Positions 27,278 to 42,338 of a DNA stretch of 64,000 nucleotides are shown piece after piece (position 1 is the stretch's first letter; the number at the start of each line of letters is the position of its first letter). The translations under genes were made by a program, and so were the position numbers. The DNA is taken from NCBI GenBank assembly GCA_025232375.1, contig CP060419.1, positions 681,001 through 745,000 on the forward strand. Direction: 5' to 3'. Under the pieces are notes generated by a model that was not told where the DNA came from, ran no database searches, and was given only the letters and a program-made list of their open reading frames with translations. The stretch is from Pseudoxanthomonas sp. NC8. Its GTDB lineage: Bacteria; Pseudomonadota; Gammaproteobacteria; Xanthomonadales; Xanthomonadaceae.

Positions 27278-28975
27278 TCAGCCGCGCAGTTTTTCCAGGA
27301 GTTGCGTGCGATCCAGCGATTCGGCTTCGCTGGCGTTGCGCGCGCGGTATTCGAAGGTGCCGGCGGCCAGGCCGCGCTCGGACACGACCACGCGGTGCGG
27401 GATGCCGATCAGTTCGATATCGGCGAACATCGCGCCCGGGCGCAGGCCGCGGTCGTCGAGCACCGCGTCCAGTCCGGCGGCCTGCAGTTCGGCCAGCAGC
27501 GACTCGGCGGCAGCATCGACCGACGCGTCCTTCTTCGGGTTGATCACGCACACCGCCACGGTCCACGGCGCCATCGGCACCGGCCAGACGATGCCGGCCT
27601 CGTCATGGTTCTGCTCGATGGCCGCTGCAACAATGCGCGACACGCCGATGCCGTAGCAGCCCATCGCCGGCACGGTCGCCTTGCCGGTCTCGTCGAGCAC
27701 GGTGAACTTCATCGCCTCGGAATACTTGCGGCCGAGCTGGAACACGTGGCCGACCTCGATGCCGCGCGTAAGGCGGATCTCGCCGCCATCGGCGGCCTTC
27801 TCGCCGGCAATCACGTTCCGGATGTCGGCGACCACGTCCGCTTCCGGCAGGTCGCGGCCCCAGTTGACGCCGGCGATGTGGAAACCGGCTTCGTTGGCGC
27901 CGACGACGAAGTCGGCCATCGCCGCCACGTCGCGGTCTGCGACGACGCGGATTTTCTTCCCCGGGCCGACCACCGGGCCGAGGAAACCGGGCTCGCTGCC
28001 CAGGTGCTGCGCGATCTCGGCTTCGGTGGCGGCGCGGTACTCGCCCGGAGCCGGCGACCTTGGCCAGCTTGATCTCGTTGACCATGTGGTCGCCACGCAC
28101 CAGCGCCAGCACGAAGCCGTCCTCGCCCACCACCGCCACGGACTTGACCGTGCGCTGCAGCGCGATGCCCATCAGCGCGGCCACCTCTTCGCAGGTCTTC
28201 TGGGTGGGCGTGTCGACCTTGTGCAGCGCTTCGCCGGCGGCCGGCCGCGGGCCCGGCGCAGCGGCCTGCGCGGCCTCTACATTGGCCGCGTAGTCCGAGC
28301 CGGTGGAGAAGGCCAGTGCGTCCTCGCCCGATTCGGCCAGCACGTGGAATTCCTGCGAGGCATCGCCGCCGATCGCGCCGGAATCGGCCTGGACGGCGCG
28401 GAATTGCAGGCAGGCGGGTGAAGACGCGGGTGTAGGCCGCCTTCATGTTCTCGTATTCGCGTCTTAAGGTCGGCGTCGCTGGCGTGGAACGAGTAGGCGT
28501 CCTTCATCAGGAACTCGCGCGCGCGCATCACGCCGAAGCGCGGGCGGATTTCGTCGCGGAACTTGGTGTGGACCTGGTAGAAGTTGACCGGCAGCTGCTT
28601 GTAGCTGCTCAGCTCCTGGCGGGCGAAGTCGGTGATCGCCTCTTCGGCCGTGGGGCTGTAGCAGTATTCGGCTTCCTTGCGGTCCTTGATCTTGAGCAGC
28701 TGGCCGCCGAACTTTTCCCAGCGGCCGGTTTCTTCCCACAGCTCGCGCGGCTGGATGGTCGGCAGCTGCAGTTCCACCGCGCCGGCCCGGTCCATCTCCT
28801 CCCGCACGACCGCCTCGACCTTGCGCAGCACGCGCAGGCCCAGCGGCGACCAGGTGTACAGGCCGGCAGCGAGCTTGCGGATCATGCCGGCGCGCAGCAT
28901 CAGCTTGTGGCTGACCAGTTCGGCGTCGGCCGGGGTTTCCTTGGTGGTGTGCAGGTGGAAGCGGGACAGGCGCAT
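27278..28975 (-). CDS. proS: Prolyl-tRNA synthetase
   Basis: Class II synthetase of about 566 residues, bacterial type with the INS editing domain. Motif 1 region [20 protein letters not shown], motif 2 [21 protein letters not shown], the editing insertion (about residues 225-400; [20 protein letters not shown]) and [18 protein letters not shown] with motif 3 [14 protein letters not shown] are present. The anticodon domain ends [14 protein letters not shown]. Breaks at about 28467 (ccttaag for cctgg), 28410 and 28056 (gccaagg for gccagg). Essential, so the frameshifts argue for sequence error. Confidence 0.95.
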
Positions 28976-29049
28976 CGAGGGCAGGGTCGTGGCGGGGAAC
29001 GCGACATTCTGCCAGTACGCGGCGTGGCCTGCTTCGCCGCGGCGCCCCG

Positions 29050-29321
29050 CTACCGACCGCGGACCCGGATGCCTGCCTCCGGCTCGCGGGCGATGCGTTC
29101 GTAGGATCGGCCCTTGGGCGGGCTGTCGGTGATCTGCAGGTTGCCGGCGTCGTCGCGCCAGCGGTAGAGCGGTCGCAGGGCGTCTTCGGCCTCGGCGGCC
29201 GCGGCCTGCGCGGCGCGCTGGCGGGCCTCGGCGGAGGCTTGTGGCGCCTGGTCCCGGCCCAGCCACCGGCCAGGCCGCCGCCGGCGGCCAGCCCGGCCAG
29301 GATCGCCCAGCCCGCGCGCAC
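29050..29321 (-). CDS. DUF4124-type small exported protein
   Basis: About 90 residues: an N-terminal hydrophobic anchor ([16 protein letters not shown]), an Ala/Glu-rich stretch ([18 protein letters not shown]), then the DUF4124 core [20 protein letters not shown] (W..D..G...SD.PP). Function is unknown; these proteins are thought to sit in the periplasm or cell envelope. It begins with GTG at 29321, four bases after the stop of an upstream gene of the same kind. A break near 29265 is corrected. Confidence 0.6.
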
Positions 29322-29324
29322 GGA

Positions 29325-29712
29325 TCAGCCGGCGGGCGGGCAGTAGGCCTTGGCCGCGGCCTCGGCCAGGTTCTTCTGGGCGACGCGGTCCTCGTCGCTC
29401 AGGGCGGTGTCGGCCTTGCCGTCGTTGTCGGTGTCGCGCATTACCGGCGCGCCGCTGCCCAGCAGCTGCAGGTTCTGCCGGGCGGTCGCGCACTGCGGGT
29501 CTACCGTCGCCGCGGCCGGCTGCGCAGCCTCGACGTAGTCCCCGCGGGTGTCGATCCGGCGCGTCTCGTAGCCCTGCCCGGCCGGCGGCTTGTCCGCGGA
29601 GTGGGTGACCCCTTGGCGTCCTTCCACTGGTAGACATTGGTCGCCGTGGCCGAGGCGCTGGCGCACAGGCCGGCGATAAGGGCAGCAGGCAGGACCGGGT
29701 CGGGAAGCGCAT
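29325..29712 (-). CDS. DUF4124 domain exported protein
   Basis: About 129 residues with a signal peptide ([20 protein letters not shown] region) and the DUF4124 core [20 protein letters not shown]. Then follow [13 protein letters not shown] and a C-terminal part with [18 protein letters not shown], an EF-hand-like acidic loop. Breaks near 29680 and 29615 are corrected. It lies immediately upstream of the other DUF4124 gene, so the pair is probably one operon. No function is established. Confidence 0.62.
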
Positions 29713-29828
29713 GGCGGGTCTCCAGCAGGACGGAACGGGGTGTGCGCCGATTCCAGCACCCGGGCGCGGGACTGGCAAGTCGCGCCATCACGGTTCGCAG
29801 CCGCCCGGCGGGCCCGTACACTGGCGGC

Positions 29829-30608
29829 ATGGACCTCGAACGCCCGCCGCCGCGCTCGCGCGGCATCTACCTGCTGCCCAACCTGTTCACCACCTGCGGC
29901 CTGTTCGCGGGCTTCTACGCGATCATCGCCGCGGCCAACAGCCAGTTCACCGCCGCGGCGATCGCCGTGTTCGTGGCCGGGATCATGGACGGGATCGACG
30001 GCCGGGTGGCGCGCCTGACCGGTACCAGCAGCGCCTTCGGCGTGCAGTACGACGCTGGCTGGCCGACCTGGTCAGCTTCGGCCCGGCGCCGGCGCTGGTC
30101 ATGTACCACTGGTCGCTGTCGGCGCTGAAGTTCGACGGCAGCACGATGGGCCGGGTCGGCTGGGCGGTGGCCTTCCTCTACGCGGCCTGCGCGGCGCTGC
30201 GCCTTGGCCCGCTTCAATACCCAGGTCGGCACCGTCGACAAGCGCTGGTTCGTCGGCCTGGCCAGTCCGGCCGCGGCTGGACTGATGATGTCCTTCGTCT
30301 GGGCCTTCGCCGACGGTGAACTCGGCTGGAGCGGCGAGGAACTGCGCTACGTGGCGCTGGGCGTGACCCTGAGCGCGGCGCTGCTGATGGTCAGCCGGAT
30401 CCGCTACTGGAGCTTCAAGGGCAGCGGCGATGGCGGCGCGCGCGCCGACCGGATACCGTTCGCCGCCCTGCTGGCGGTGCCGGTGGCGATCGCGATGGTG
30501 GTGATCGATCCGTCGCGCGTGCTGTTCGTGGTCGGAATCCTGTACGCCCTGTCCGGCCTGCTGATGGCCGCCTGGCAGCGCACCCGGCGGTCGTCGGAGC
30601 CGGTGTGA
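29829..30608 (+). CDS. pssA: CDP-diacylglycerol-serine O-phosphatidyltransferase
   Basis: CDP-alcohol phosphatidyltransferase of about 259 residues making phosphatidylserine, the precursor of phosphatidylethanolamine. It begins [20 protein letters not shown]. The catalytic motif D-G-x2-A-R-x8-G-x3-D-x3-D is split by a break near 30050 ([17 protein letters not shown], then [20 protein letters not shown]). Later helices include [20 protein letters not shown]. The second break at 30203 is ccttggc for cctggc ([11 protein letters not shown]). This is the membrane-type (type II) PssA. Its GTG-start neighbour overlaps the stop by four bases. Confidence 0.9.
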
Positions 30609-31053
30609 ACGGGCTCTCGCCCCTGGAGTCAGCAGCAGCGGCACTGGCTGCAGGCGCTGGGCCCTGGTCGTCTGGCGGCGCGGCGGCGGGGACGAGCCGG
30701 TGGCGTTCGCGCAGGCCGCTTCCCCGCCTGATGCCGGTTCCGTGCGGGAGCCGCTGCCCGTTTCCGCGGTCACCTCGGGCCGCGCGATCGATGACGCGCC
30801 GCGGCGGGCGCCTGCGCCACCGCCGCCGATGGACGCGCCAGCGGCCGCTTCGCCGGCACGCCCGCCGATGCGGCGCCCGGCGGCGCTGCCGGACCGGCTG
30901 CAACTGGCAATGCTGCGGGCCTCGGGGCTTGATCCGGCCGATCCGGCGGCGCTGGAAACGATGGCGCAATGGCCGATCGACCGCCTGCGCGGCGACGGCG
31001 CGGCCAAGCGCGCGTTCTGGCCGCAGCTGCGCGCGCTGAGACGACGGCCGTGA
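30605..31053 (+). CDS. Conserved hypothetical protein upstream of rimI
   Basis: About 148 residues with no domain I recognise. The corrected N-terminus reads LSPLEQQQRHWLQALGPG. A Pro/Ala-rich low-complexity middle follows (APAPPPPMDAPAAASPARP), then a compact C-terminal part LPDRLQLAMLRASGLDPADP and WPIDRLRGDGAAKRAFWPQL. Breaks near 30633 and 30690. It starts GTG overlapping the pssA stop and its own stop overlaps the rimI GTG (GTGA), so all three are cotranscribed. Position suggests a partner of RimI, but that is only inference. Confidence 0.6.
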
Positions 31054-31556
31054 GCGTGGCGGCCTACCGCGAGCTCGCCCCGAACTGGCGCCTGCGCGCG
31101 ATGCGCGACGGCGACCTGGATGCGGTGATGGCGATCGAGAAGCGCGGCTACCCGTTCCCGTGGACCCGCGGCATCTTCCGCGACTGCCTGGTCGCCGGTT
31201 ATCCCGCTTTGCTCGCGCTCGACGACGACCGCCCGGCCGGCTACGGCGTGATGAGCATCGCCGCCGACGAAGCGCACCTGCTCAACCTGTGCACCGCGCC
31301 CGAAAGACAGTCGCGCGGGCTCGGCCGGCACGTGCTGCGCGCGCTGCTGCGCATGGCGCGCGATCGTGGCGCGCGCCGGATCTTCCTCGAGGTGCGGCCG
31401 TCGAATCCGGCGGCGATTGCGCTGTACCACAGCGAAGGCTTCAACGAGATCGGCCGGCGCCCGCGCTACTATCCCGCGGCGCAGGGGCGCGAGGATGCGC
31501 TGGTGATGGCGCTGGAACTGGTCGACGGCGACATCGAGCGGATGCCGCCGCTGTAG
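31050..31556 (+). CDS. rimI: Ribosomal protein alanine N-acetyltransferase
   Basis: GNAT acetyltransferase of 168 residues that acetylates the N-terminal alanine of ribosomal protein S18. The frame is intact. WRLRAMRDGDLDAVMAIEKR is the N-terminal strand-helix, YPFPWTRGIFRDCLVAGY matches the RimI-specific PW segment, LLNLCTAPERQSRGLGRHVL holds the acetyl-CoA pyrophosphate loop (Q/RxxGxG), and SNPAAIALYHSEGFNEIGRR is the C-terminal GNAT signature. GTG start overlaps the preceding gene. Confidence 0.9.
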   Translation: MSVAAYRELAPNWRLRAMRDGDLDAVMAIEKRGYPFPWTRGIFRDCLVAGYPALLALDDDRPAGYGVMSIAADEAHLLNLCTAPERQSRGLGRHVLRALLRMARDRGARRIFLEVRPSNPAAIALYHSEGFNEIGRRPRYYPAAQGREDALVMALELVDGDIERMPPL

Positions 31557-31626
31557 GGTGTCGGCGGGACGGCCCGCCGGCCCGCAGGCATTTGCGCCGC
31601 GCCGGTTCGATACGCGTCCTGTCCGT

Positions 31627-33230
31627 TCAGAGTGCGGGGTCGCGCTAAGGCGATTTTTCCGCCAACCATGGTCAGCAGGCTGCCCGTGCCCGGCAGGGCC
31701 TGGGTCGGCACGGTCTCGTCCAGCACATCCTGCGACAGCACGGGTAAGGTCGGCGAGGTAGCCGGGCGCGAGCCTGCCGCGTTCGTGTTCGCTGAATTCC
31801 GCGAACGCACTGCCGCTCGTATAGGCGCGCAGCACCTGCTCGCGGGTCAGCGCCTTATCCGGGCGCGAGACCGGGGCGACGGCGAACATCATGTTCAGCC
31901 AGGGACTGGGTGGGCCGTCGCTGCCCAGTGCCAGCGCGATGCCCGCCGACAGCACGTCGGCCAGTGGCTGCAGGCGGTGGGCATCCATGAACCCGGCTTC
32001 CGGCGGCGGCAGCATGAAATGCGACGGGTTCTGCACCAGCACGATTCCGAAGCGGCCGGCGCGCGCCATCAGGTCCGGGGTCAGCCCCTCGCCATGCTCG
32101 ATGCGCGGGCGCAGGGGGGCGCCAGGCGTCGGCAGGCGCGATCGCCTGCATGGCGTCGAGCGCGGCGACGAGGGTCGCATCGCCGGACACATGCAGCAGC
32201 GGCTGGTCCCGGCGATTGAAGCTTTCGCGCAGCAGTGCCTCGATTTCGCCCTGGTTGAAGTTGAGGCGCCCATGGCTGCCGTCCGGGTACGCGGCTCGCA
32301 TCGCCGCGCCGCGCTCCATCGGCGTTCCGTCGAGGATCCATTTCGTGCCGGAGACGGTGATCGACGGTCGTGCCGGGTCCCGTGCCGGCAGCCCGAGATG
32401 GTCCGGTGCGTCGCCCGGGCGGCGGGCGAGCGGAGTGCGGATGGCCCGCAGGCGCAGGGGCGTGCCCGTCTCCTGCCACGCGGCGATGAAATCGGGCAGC
32501 GGGGTGCCGATCGCCATGTTCTGGACGCTGGTGACGCCGAGCCTGAGCATCATCCCCGCATCGCGCGCGATCACGCGGCGCAGGGTCTCCGGGCGCGCAG
32601 GCAGGCCGGTGCGCGGCGACCACTGCGCGTATTCGTACACGCGGCCATCGAAGGCGCCGGACGCGTCCCGGCCCAGCCAGCCGCCGGCGGGCACGTCGTC
32701 CAGCGCCAGTCCGGGGCGCGCTGCGCCGCGCTGTTGACCAGCATGCCGTGGCCGGTCCAGCCGGTGAGCAGGACCGGGCGTTGCGGCTGCAGCGCATCGA
32801 GCAGGCCGCGGCGCATCGCCGGATCGCGCAGCACGTCCATGCCGATGTCGGCGGTGATCCAGCCATCGCCCGTGGTCGGCAGCGCGGCGATGGCCTCGCG
32901 CACCTGCGCGCTACCCGCGTCGCGCGGCAGCTCGATATCCACCGACGGCAGGCCGAGGGTGATGTGGGTGTGGGCATCGTTGATGCCCGGCACCACGCGA
33001 CGGCCCTTGAGGTCGATGCGCTGGCTGTCGTCCGTCGCCAGCCGCAGGATCGCGACATCCGCGCCGATCGCGACGATGCGGCCATCGTCGATGGCGATGG
33101 CGGCGGCGGCAGGTTGGGCGGGGTCGCCGGTCCAGATCCTGCCGTTGTGCAGGATGGTGTCGACCGCGGCGGCATCGGCCGCCGCGAACATCAGGCAGGC
33201 AAGGGCGGGAACGCGGGCAGGCAGGCGCAT
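31627..33230 (-). CDS. Exported amidohydrolase family 3 protein (YtcJ-like)
   Basis: About 534 residues with a signal peptide (ALACLMFAAADAAA). The amidohydrolase fold shows ILHNGRIWTGDPAQPAAAAI, GRRVVPGINDAHTHITLGLP (HxH metal ligands), TKWILDGTPMERGAAM, LLHVSGDATLVAALDAM, RIEHGEGLTPDLMARA (His ligand), and ALGSDGPPSPWLNM (Asp ligand). Breaks at about 32718, 32125, 31746 (ccttacc for cctggc) and 31646 (ccttag for cctgg); the corrected C-terminus is GGKIAWRDPAL. The family hydrolyses cyclic amides or N-acyl groups; substrate unknown. Periplasmic or lipid-anchored location is inferred. Confidence 0.8.
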
Positions 33231-33285
33231 CGATGGATCCCCGGGGATTTTCCGGGGATATAACGCAGCGGCCGCGGCCTGCAGG

Positions 33286-36118
<2,833 letters not shown>

Positions 36119-36223
36119 GGTCTTCTTTCGTCGTCCCGGCGGGAGCCGGGAGCCAGTGTCTTTCGGTTTTCGGAGCAGGGAGTGCAGGCCGCCGGACCCG
36201 GCATGCGCCGGGTGGCGACGAAG

Positions 36224-36645
36224 TCACATGTCGTGCTTGTTGAGGTCGTAGCCCAGCGCCTGGTACTGCTTCCAGCGTTCGCGCAGCGGACCGCGTGCGG
36301 CCGGGTCGGCCGGCACCACTTCGAGCACGCGCTCGCAGGCGGCGCTCCACGCGTCGTCGCGCAGGTTGATCACCAGCGGCCGCGACGGGGCGTCGGTGCC
36401 GGGCGGGACGATCAGCACCGGCGTCAGCTCGTCCTCTTCGTCGCCGGCGATCTGGTGCGGGATGTAGGCATCGGGATCGAACGACCAGAGCAGGTCGTCC
36501 AGCTCCTCGGCCTGGGCCGCATCGCGCGCGAGCACGGGGCGAACTGGTTGGCGTCGCAGGCACGGCGGGCCAGTTCGCAGACCAGCAGCAGCGGCTGTTC
36601 GGCAAAGCGCGGCTTGGCGATCAGGTAGAAATCGGCGCGGGGCAT
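36224..36645 (-). CDS. holC: DNA polymerase III chi subunit
   Basis: About 141 residues. RADFYLIAKPRFAEQPLLLV is the HolC N-terminal strand-helix; ACDANQFAPVLARDAAQAEE, LDDLLWSFDPDAYIPHQIAG and PLVINLRDD match the chi subunit, which contacts SSB and the clamp loader psi subunit. One break near 36540 (one C short in a CCCC run). It sits between pepA and valS on the minus strand, the conserved order, which makes the call firm. Confidence 0.9.
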
Positions 36646-36655
36646 GGGTTGCCGC

Positions 36656-38140
<1,485 letters not shown>

Positions 38141-38277
38141 TGAGCAGATTCCCAGATACGGCTGACAGGTAACTACAATGTAGGTTGAAACCGCAGATCG
38201 CCACCGGTAAGGCTTTCCCAGTCCGGCCCAGCGGCGCCCGCAAGCGAATCCGGGATTTTATAGGACTGCTCCGCCTG

Positions 38278-39362
38278 ATGCCGAAGCTTGACCGATACCT
38301 GCTGGGTGATTTCGTCCAGAGCTTCCTTGGCGACGTTGATCGTCCTGCTGGCGGTGAGCATGGGGGCGTGCTGGTCGACGTGCTGGGCGAGATCGCCGAC
38401 GGCGGGCTGCCGGCCCGGCTGCTGCTGTCGCAGCTGGGGTTGCAGCTGCTGGTCTACCTGCCGCTGATCCTGCCGCTGGCGCTGATGCTCGGCCTGATGC
38501 TGTCGGTGGTCCGGCTGTACCGGGACTCGGAGATGGCGGTGGTCCAGGCGATCGGCGTCGGTCCGCGCCGCCTGCTGCGGCCGCTGCTGCTGATCGCCGT
38601 GCCGGTGGTGCTGGCGGTCGGCGCCTGCTCGCTGTGGCTGGGGCCGTGGGCGCAGCGCACCGGAACCCGGCTGATCGAGCAGGCCAACCGCAGCCTGGTC
38701 GTGGCCGGGCTGGAGCCGGGCCGGTTCACCCCCTTGCCCAACAACGGCGGCATCGTCTACATCGATGGCATGAGCGAGGACGGCACCGGGCTGAAGGGTG
38801 TCTTCCTGTACCGCGACCGCAACGGCCGGCTCGACGTGGTGACCGCCCGCGAGGGTGCCATGCAGTTCGAGGGCGAGCGCGAACGCTACCTGCAGCTGCG
38901 TGACGGCCACCGCATCGAAGGCCCGGTGGACGGCGGACTGGACTTCCGCCTGATGCGCTACGCCTACAACGACCTGGCGCTGCCGGACCGCACCGAAACC
39001 CGCGACAGCGACGACCCGCTGCTGGTGCCCACCGTGGCCCTGTTCGCGGACCGGAGTGCGGAAGCCGGCGCCGAGCTGCACAAGCGGCTGGCACCGCCCC
39101 TGCTGGCCCTGGGCTTTGCCCTGCTGGCCCTGCCCCCTGGGCCGCAGTTCGCCACGCCAGCAGCGCTATGGCCGGCTGATGCTGGGCTTCCTCGGCTACC
39201 TGGTCTGCCTCAACCTGATGTTCATCGGCAGCCGGATGCTGGCGCAGGGCGACCTGCCCAGGCTGCTCGGGCTGTGGTGGCTGACCCTGCCGCTGCTGGC
39301 TGGCGATCTGGCTGTACATGCGTGATGGACGGCTTTCGCGGCCGCGGAGGGCGGCCGCATGA
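38278..39362 (+). CDS. lptF: LPS export ABC transporter permease LptF
   Basis: Inner-membrane permease of about 361 residues for LPS transport to the outer membrane, with LptG and the ATPase Lpt[21 protein letters not shown] begins helix 1 (restored at 38331, where ccttggc replaces cctggc). [20 protein letters not shown] and [20 protein letters not shown] (the coupling helix) follow, then a periplasmic beta-jellyroll (about residues 115-250: [20 protein letters not shown]) and C-terminal helices ([20 protein letters not shown]). Breaks also near 38366 and 39132. Its stop overlaps the lptG start (ATGA). Divergent from pepA, as in many gammaproteobacteria. Confidence 0.92.
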
Positions 39363-40466
39363 CCCTGCGCCCGCGCCTGCACGACCTCTACGTCGGCCGG
39401 GTGGTGCTGGCCACGGTCCTGCTGACCTGGACGGTCCTGCTGGGCTTCGATGTGGTGATGCTGTTGTCCGGCCAGTTCGACGACCTGGGCAAGGGCAGCT
39501 ACGACGTGCCGACCGCGCTGGCGTTCGCCGCCTACACCGTGCCGCGCCGGGCCTATACGATCTTTCCCTACGCGGCGGTGATCGGCTCGCTGATGGTATG
39601 GGCCAGCTGGCGGCGACCTCGGAACTGACCGCGTTGCGCGCGCTGGGCCTGTCGCGGCGACGGCTCGGCGCCTCGGCCGCCACGGCCCTGGCCCTGCTGA
39701 CCGCGCTGATGGTGGTCAACGGCGAAACCCTGGCGCCGTGGGGCCAGAGCCAGGCCGACCAGCTCAAGCTCTCCGCCAAGACCAACAACGTGGCGATCGC
39801 CCGCTACTGGGGGCTGTGGGCGCGCGAGGGCGGGGTCTTCCTCAATGCGGTCGACGGCGAGGAACGCATCGTCGATGGCCAGCGCACGCTCGAACTGCGC
39901 GACGTGCGCCTGTACCGGCTCGGTCCGGACGGCGGACTGCAGTCGTTGACCCGCGCGGCGGTGGCCGAGCATGGCGCCGATGGCTGGCGGCTGCGCGACG
40001 TGCGCCGGATCACGTTCGGCTTCAGTCCCGGCTCGGCCACCGAGCAGCGCCTTACCGAGGAGCGCTGGGACTCGGGGCTGGACCCGGAGGTGCTGGCCGC
40101 GGGCATGACCCGGGCGCGCAACCTGTCGGCGGCCGAGCTGCGCGCCAGCATCGACTACCGCACGCGCAACAACCTGGATGCGCGCGAGTTCGAGGACATC
40201 TACTGGGGTCGCTGGTTCTACCCGGTCAACGTGCTGGCGCTGTGCCTATGGCGGCGGTGCCCTTCGCGTTCGGCAGCCTGCGCAGCGGCGGCATGGGCAA
40301 GCGCCTGTTCCTGGGCATCGTGTTCGCGCTGGGCTTCATGCTGCTGCAGATGCAGTTCAGCCGGCTGGCCGGTGCGTTCCACTTCGACTACCGCATCGCC
40401 TACGCATTGCCGCCGGTGCTGATGCTGACGATCTCGTGGTGGCTGTTCCGGCGCAAGTCCGGCTAG
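39359..40466 (+). CDS. lptG: LPS export ABC transporter permease LptG
   Basis: Partner permease of about 368 residues. LHDLYVGRVVLATVLLTWTV is helix 1, PRRAYTIFPYAAVIGSLMGL helix 2, ATSELTALRALGLSRRRLGA the coupling helix, and the periplasmic domain contains LWAREGGVFLNAVDGEERIV and LELRDVRLYRLGPDGGLQSL. C-terminal helices AFGSLRSGGMGKRLFLGIVF and YALPPVLMLTISWWLFRRKS end the protein. Two breaks replace inferred cctgg sites: about 39597 (ggtatggg for gggcctggg) and 40247 (cctatggc for cctggc). Its TAG lies within a CTAG shared with the convergent RDD gene. Confidence 0.92.
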
Positions 40467-40952
40467 CCTGCCTTCGGCACCCGCACCAGCCGGGTACCGC
40501 TGGCCCGGTCGTGTAAGGCCAGCCGGTCACGGTCGAACCAGGCCCACCAGAAGCCCGGGCCGCCGGCCAGCAGCGACAGCAGGCCCACCGCGTAGCGCAG
40601 CCACAGTGCCTTCCAGGTCGGCACCCCTCCATCGATGGCGACAAGGCGCAGCCGCCAGGGGGCGCATGCCCAGGGTCTGTCCGCCGCGGCGCCAGCTCAG
40701 TGTGGCGTACAGGCCGGCGGCGGACAGGCAGGACAGGAACAGCAGCATGCTGGGCAGGCTGCCAGGCGGGATGTTCTCGCGATCCGGGTGGTGCCCGAGG
40801 AACGTGTAGCCGAGGGTGAACAGCAGCCCCAGCAGCATCCACAGCGCGACCACCGGCAACAGGTCGTAGACCAGCGACAGCAGGCGCCAGCCGACCAGGG
40901 CGCGCGGGCGTGGTGGCCTGGGCGGGGAATCGATGGATGCGGTGTCGTTCAT
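40463..40952 (-). CDS. RDD family membrane protein
   Basis: About 163 residues, three to four helices. RALVGWRLLSLVYDLLPVVA contains the R-D-D arrangement of the family in helix 1; LWMLLGLLFTLGYTFLGHHP is helix 2; YATLSWRRGGQTLGMRPWRL and ALWLRYAVGLLSLLAGGPGF follow. The C-terminal motif WHDRASGTRLV is restored by reading ccttacac (about 40513) as cctggcac, which changes Leu back to the family's Trp. A second break at about 40656. Ion or small-molecule transport has been suggested for the family; no specific function can be given. Confidence 0.85.
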
Positions 40953-40993
40953 GGCCGCAAGGATAGCGGCAGCCGCCGGCTATCCTGTGCCGC

Positions 40994-41983
40994 ATGACGT
41001 CCGCGACCAACCGCAGCAGCACCGCCGACCGGCGTCGGCTCGCCCGTGCCTTGCCGGTGCTGCGCGACGCCGATGCGCGCGCGATCGCACGTTTCATCGA
41101 CGCGGCCTGGGCCGAGCACGGCCTTAGCCCGGCAGACCCAGGATGCGTACCGGCGCGACCTCGAGCAGCTGGCGCGCTGGCGCGACGGCGCCGGTGGCGG
41201 ACTGGAAGGTGCGGACCGGGAGGTGCTGTTCCGCTACATGGGCCTGGCGCCACGCGCAGGGCTACCAGCCGCGCAGCAACGCGCGGCTGCGCGCCAGCCT
41301 GCGCGCGTTCTACGCATACCCTGGTGCGCGCCGGGCTGCGTCGCGACGATCCGGCGGCACTGATCGACCCACCGCGGCTGCCGCGGCCGCTGCCCAAGGC
41401 GCTGACCGAATCGCAGGTCGATGCGTTGCTGGCCGCGCCCGCCGTGGACACGCCTGAAGGCCTGCGCGACCGGGCGATGCTCGAGCTGATGTATGCCGCG
41501 GGCCTGCGGGTGAGCGAGCTGGTCAACCTGCCGGCCAACGCGGTCAACCTGCGCCGGGGGTGGTCCGGGTGCTGGGCAAGGGCGGCAAGGAGCGGCTGGT
41601 ACCGCTTGGCGAGGAGTCGCAGCACTGGCTCGAGCGCTACCTCGACTAAGGTAAGGCCGCAGCTGGCGGGCGGCAAGCCGGTACCCGCCGACGCGCAGGG
41701 CAACGTGCCGCTGTTCCTGACCGCGCAGCGCCACGCGCCGACCCGGCAGGCCTACTGGCAGGCGCTCAAGCGTCATGCCGCGGTTGCCGGGATCGATCCG
41801 CGCAGGGTGACCCCGCACGGTGTGCGCCACAGCTTCGCCACCCACCTGCTCAACCACGGCGCCGACCTGCGCGCGCTGCAACTGCTGCTCGGCCACGCCA
41901 GCCTTTCAACCACCCAGATCTACACCCTGGTCGCCCGCGAGCACCTGCAGCGCCTCCACGCCCGCCACCACCCGAGGGGGTGA
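40994..41983 (+). CDS. xerD: Tyrosine recombinase XerD
   Basis: Site-specific recombinase of about 325 residues that, with XerC, resolves chromosome dimers at dif. The N-terminal core-binding domain reads [20 protein letters not shown] after correcting ccttag at about 41122 to cctgg. Catalytic residues: Arg in [12 protein letters not shown], Lys in the GKGGKERLV segment of another frame, H-x-x-R in [12 protein letters not shown], and [14 protein letters not shown] with His and the nucleophilic Tyr. The stop at 41650 is produced by gaccagg written gactaagg. Other breaks about 41145, 41255, 41327 and 41560. All catalytic residues are present, so the enzyme is probably functional. Confidence 0.9.
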   Translation: MTSATNRSSTADRRRLARALPVLRDADARAIARFIDAAWAEHGLSPADPGCVPARPRAAGALARRRRWRTGRCGPGGAVPLHGPGATRRATSRAATRGCAPACARSTHTLVRAGLRRDDPAALIDPPRLPRPLPKALTESQVDALLAAPAVDTPEGLRDRAMLELMYAAGLRVSELVNLPANAVNLRRGWSGCWARAARSGWYRLARSRSTGSSATSTKVRPQLAGGKPVPADAQGNVPLFLTAQRHAPTRQAYWQALKRHAAVAGIDPRRVTPHGVRHSFATHLLNHGADLRALQLLLGHASLSTTQIYTLVAREHLQRLHARHHPRG

Positions 41984-42013
41984 GGCAGGCCGCGTGCGCG
42001 GCACTGCCGCGCG

Positions 42014-42200
42014 GCCTGCCGAACGCCAGGCCATGGATGGCCGGGCCGGGCGATCCGGAGCCGACGCCGTTGCGCCATGGATGGCAGGCGACAACCTGTC
42101 GAACGCGACAGACCGTGGCCTGCCCCGCAATGGCGAACGCCCGGCCACGGATGGCCGGGCAGGGCGCCCCGGCGCCGGCACCGTGATGGCACGGATGGCG
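42014..42200 (+). repeat. Two tandem copies of a paired palindrome-like repeat (REP/BIME-type)
   Basis: The xerD-dsbC gap (41984-42338) holds four related elements with the core C(A/C)(T/C)GGATGGC: CCATGGATGGCC at 42031, CCATGGATGGC at 42075, CCACGGATGGCC at 42145 and GCACGGATGGCG at 42189. They come in two pairs of 44-45 bases spacing, and the pairs are about 114 bases apart. Each pair is preceded by a CCTGC/CCGAACGC-like lead. The core with its flank (GGCCATGGATGGCC) is palindromic at the ends. This is the organisation of interspersed REP/BIME elements rather than a gene or a CRISPR array. Confidence 0.55.
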
Positions 42201-42338
42201 TGTCGATCCGGACGCTGCGGATCGCGCCTCCCATGCCGCACGGGTGGAGGCCGTGCCGGTACCGTGCCGGGTGGCACACGGGTAAGGCTGCCGTCGTGTG
42301 CGAAAATCGGACCTCATTCCCCCGGACGACCCCCTCCC

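Noticed and set aside
30099-32273. 724-codon minus-strand open frame across pssA and rimI
   Set aside because: Only its first part is the genuine amidohydrolase frame. The rest runs antisense through pssA and rimI and is Arg/Pro-rich without domain features.
42014-42200. CRISPR array
   Set aside because: Only four short imperfect repeats with uneven spacing in two pairs and no cas genes nearby; REP-type elements fit better.
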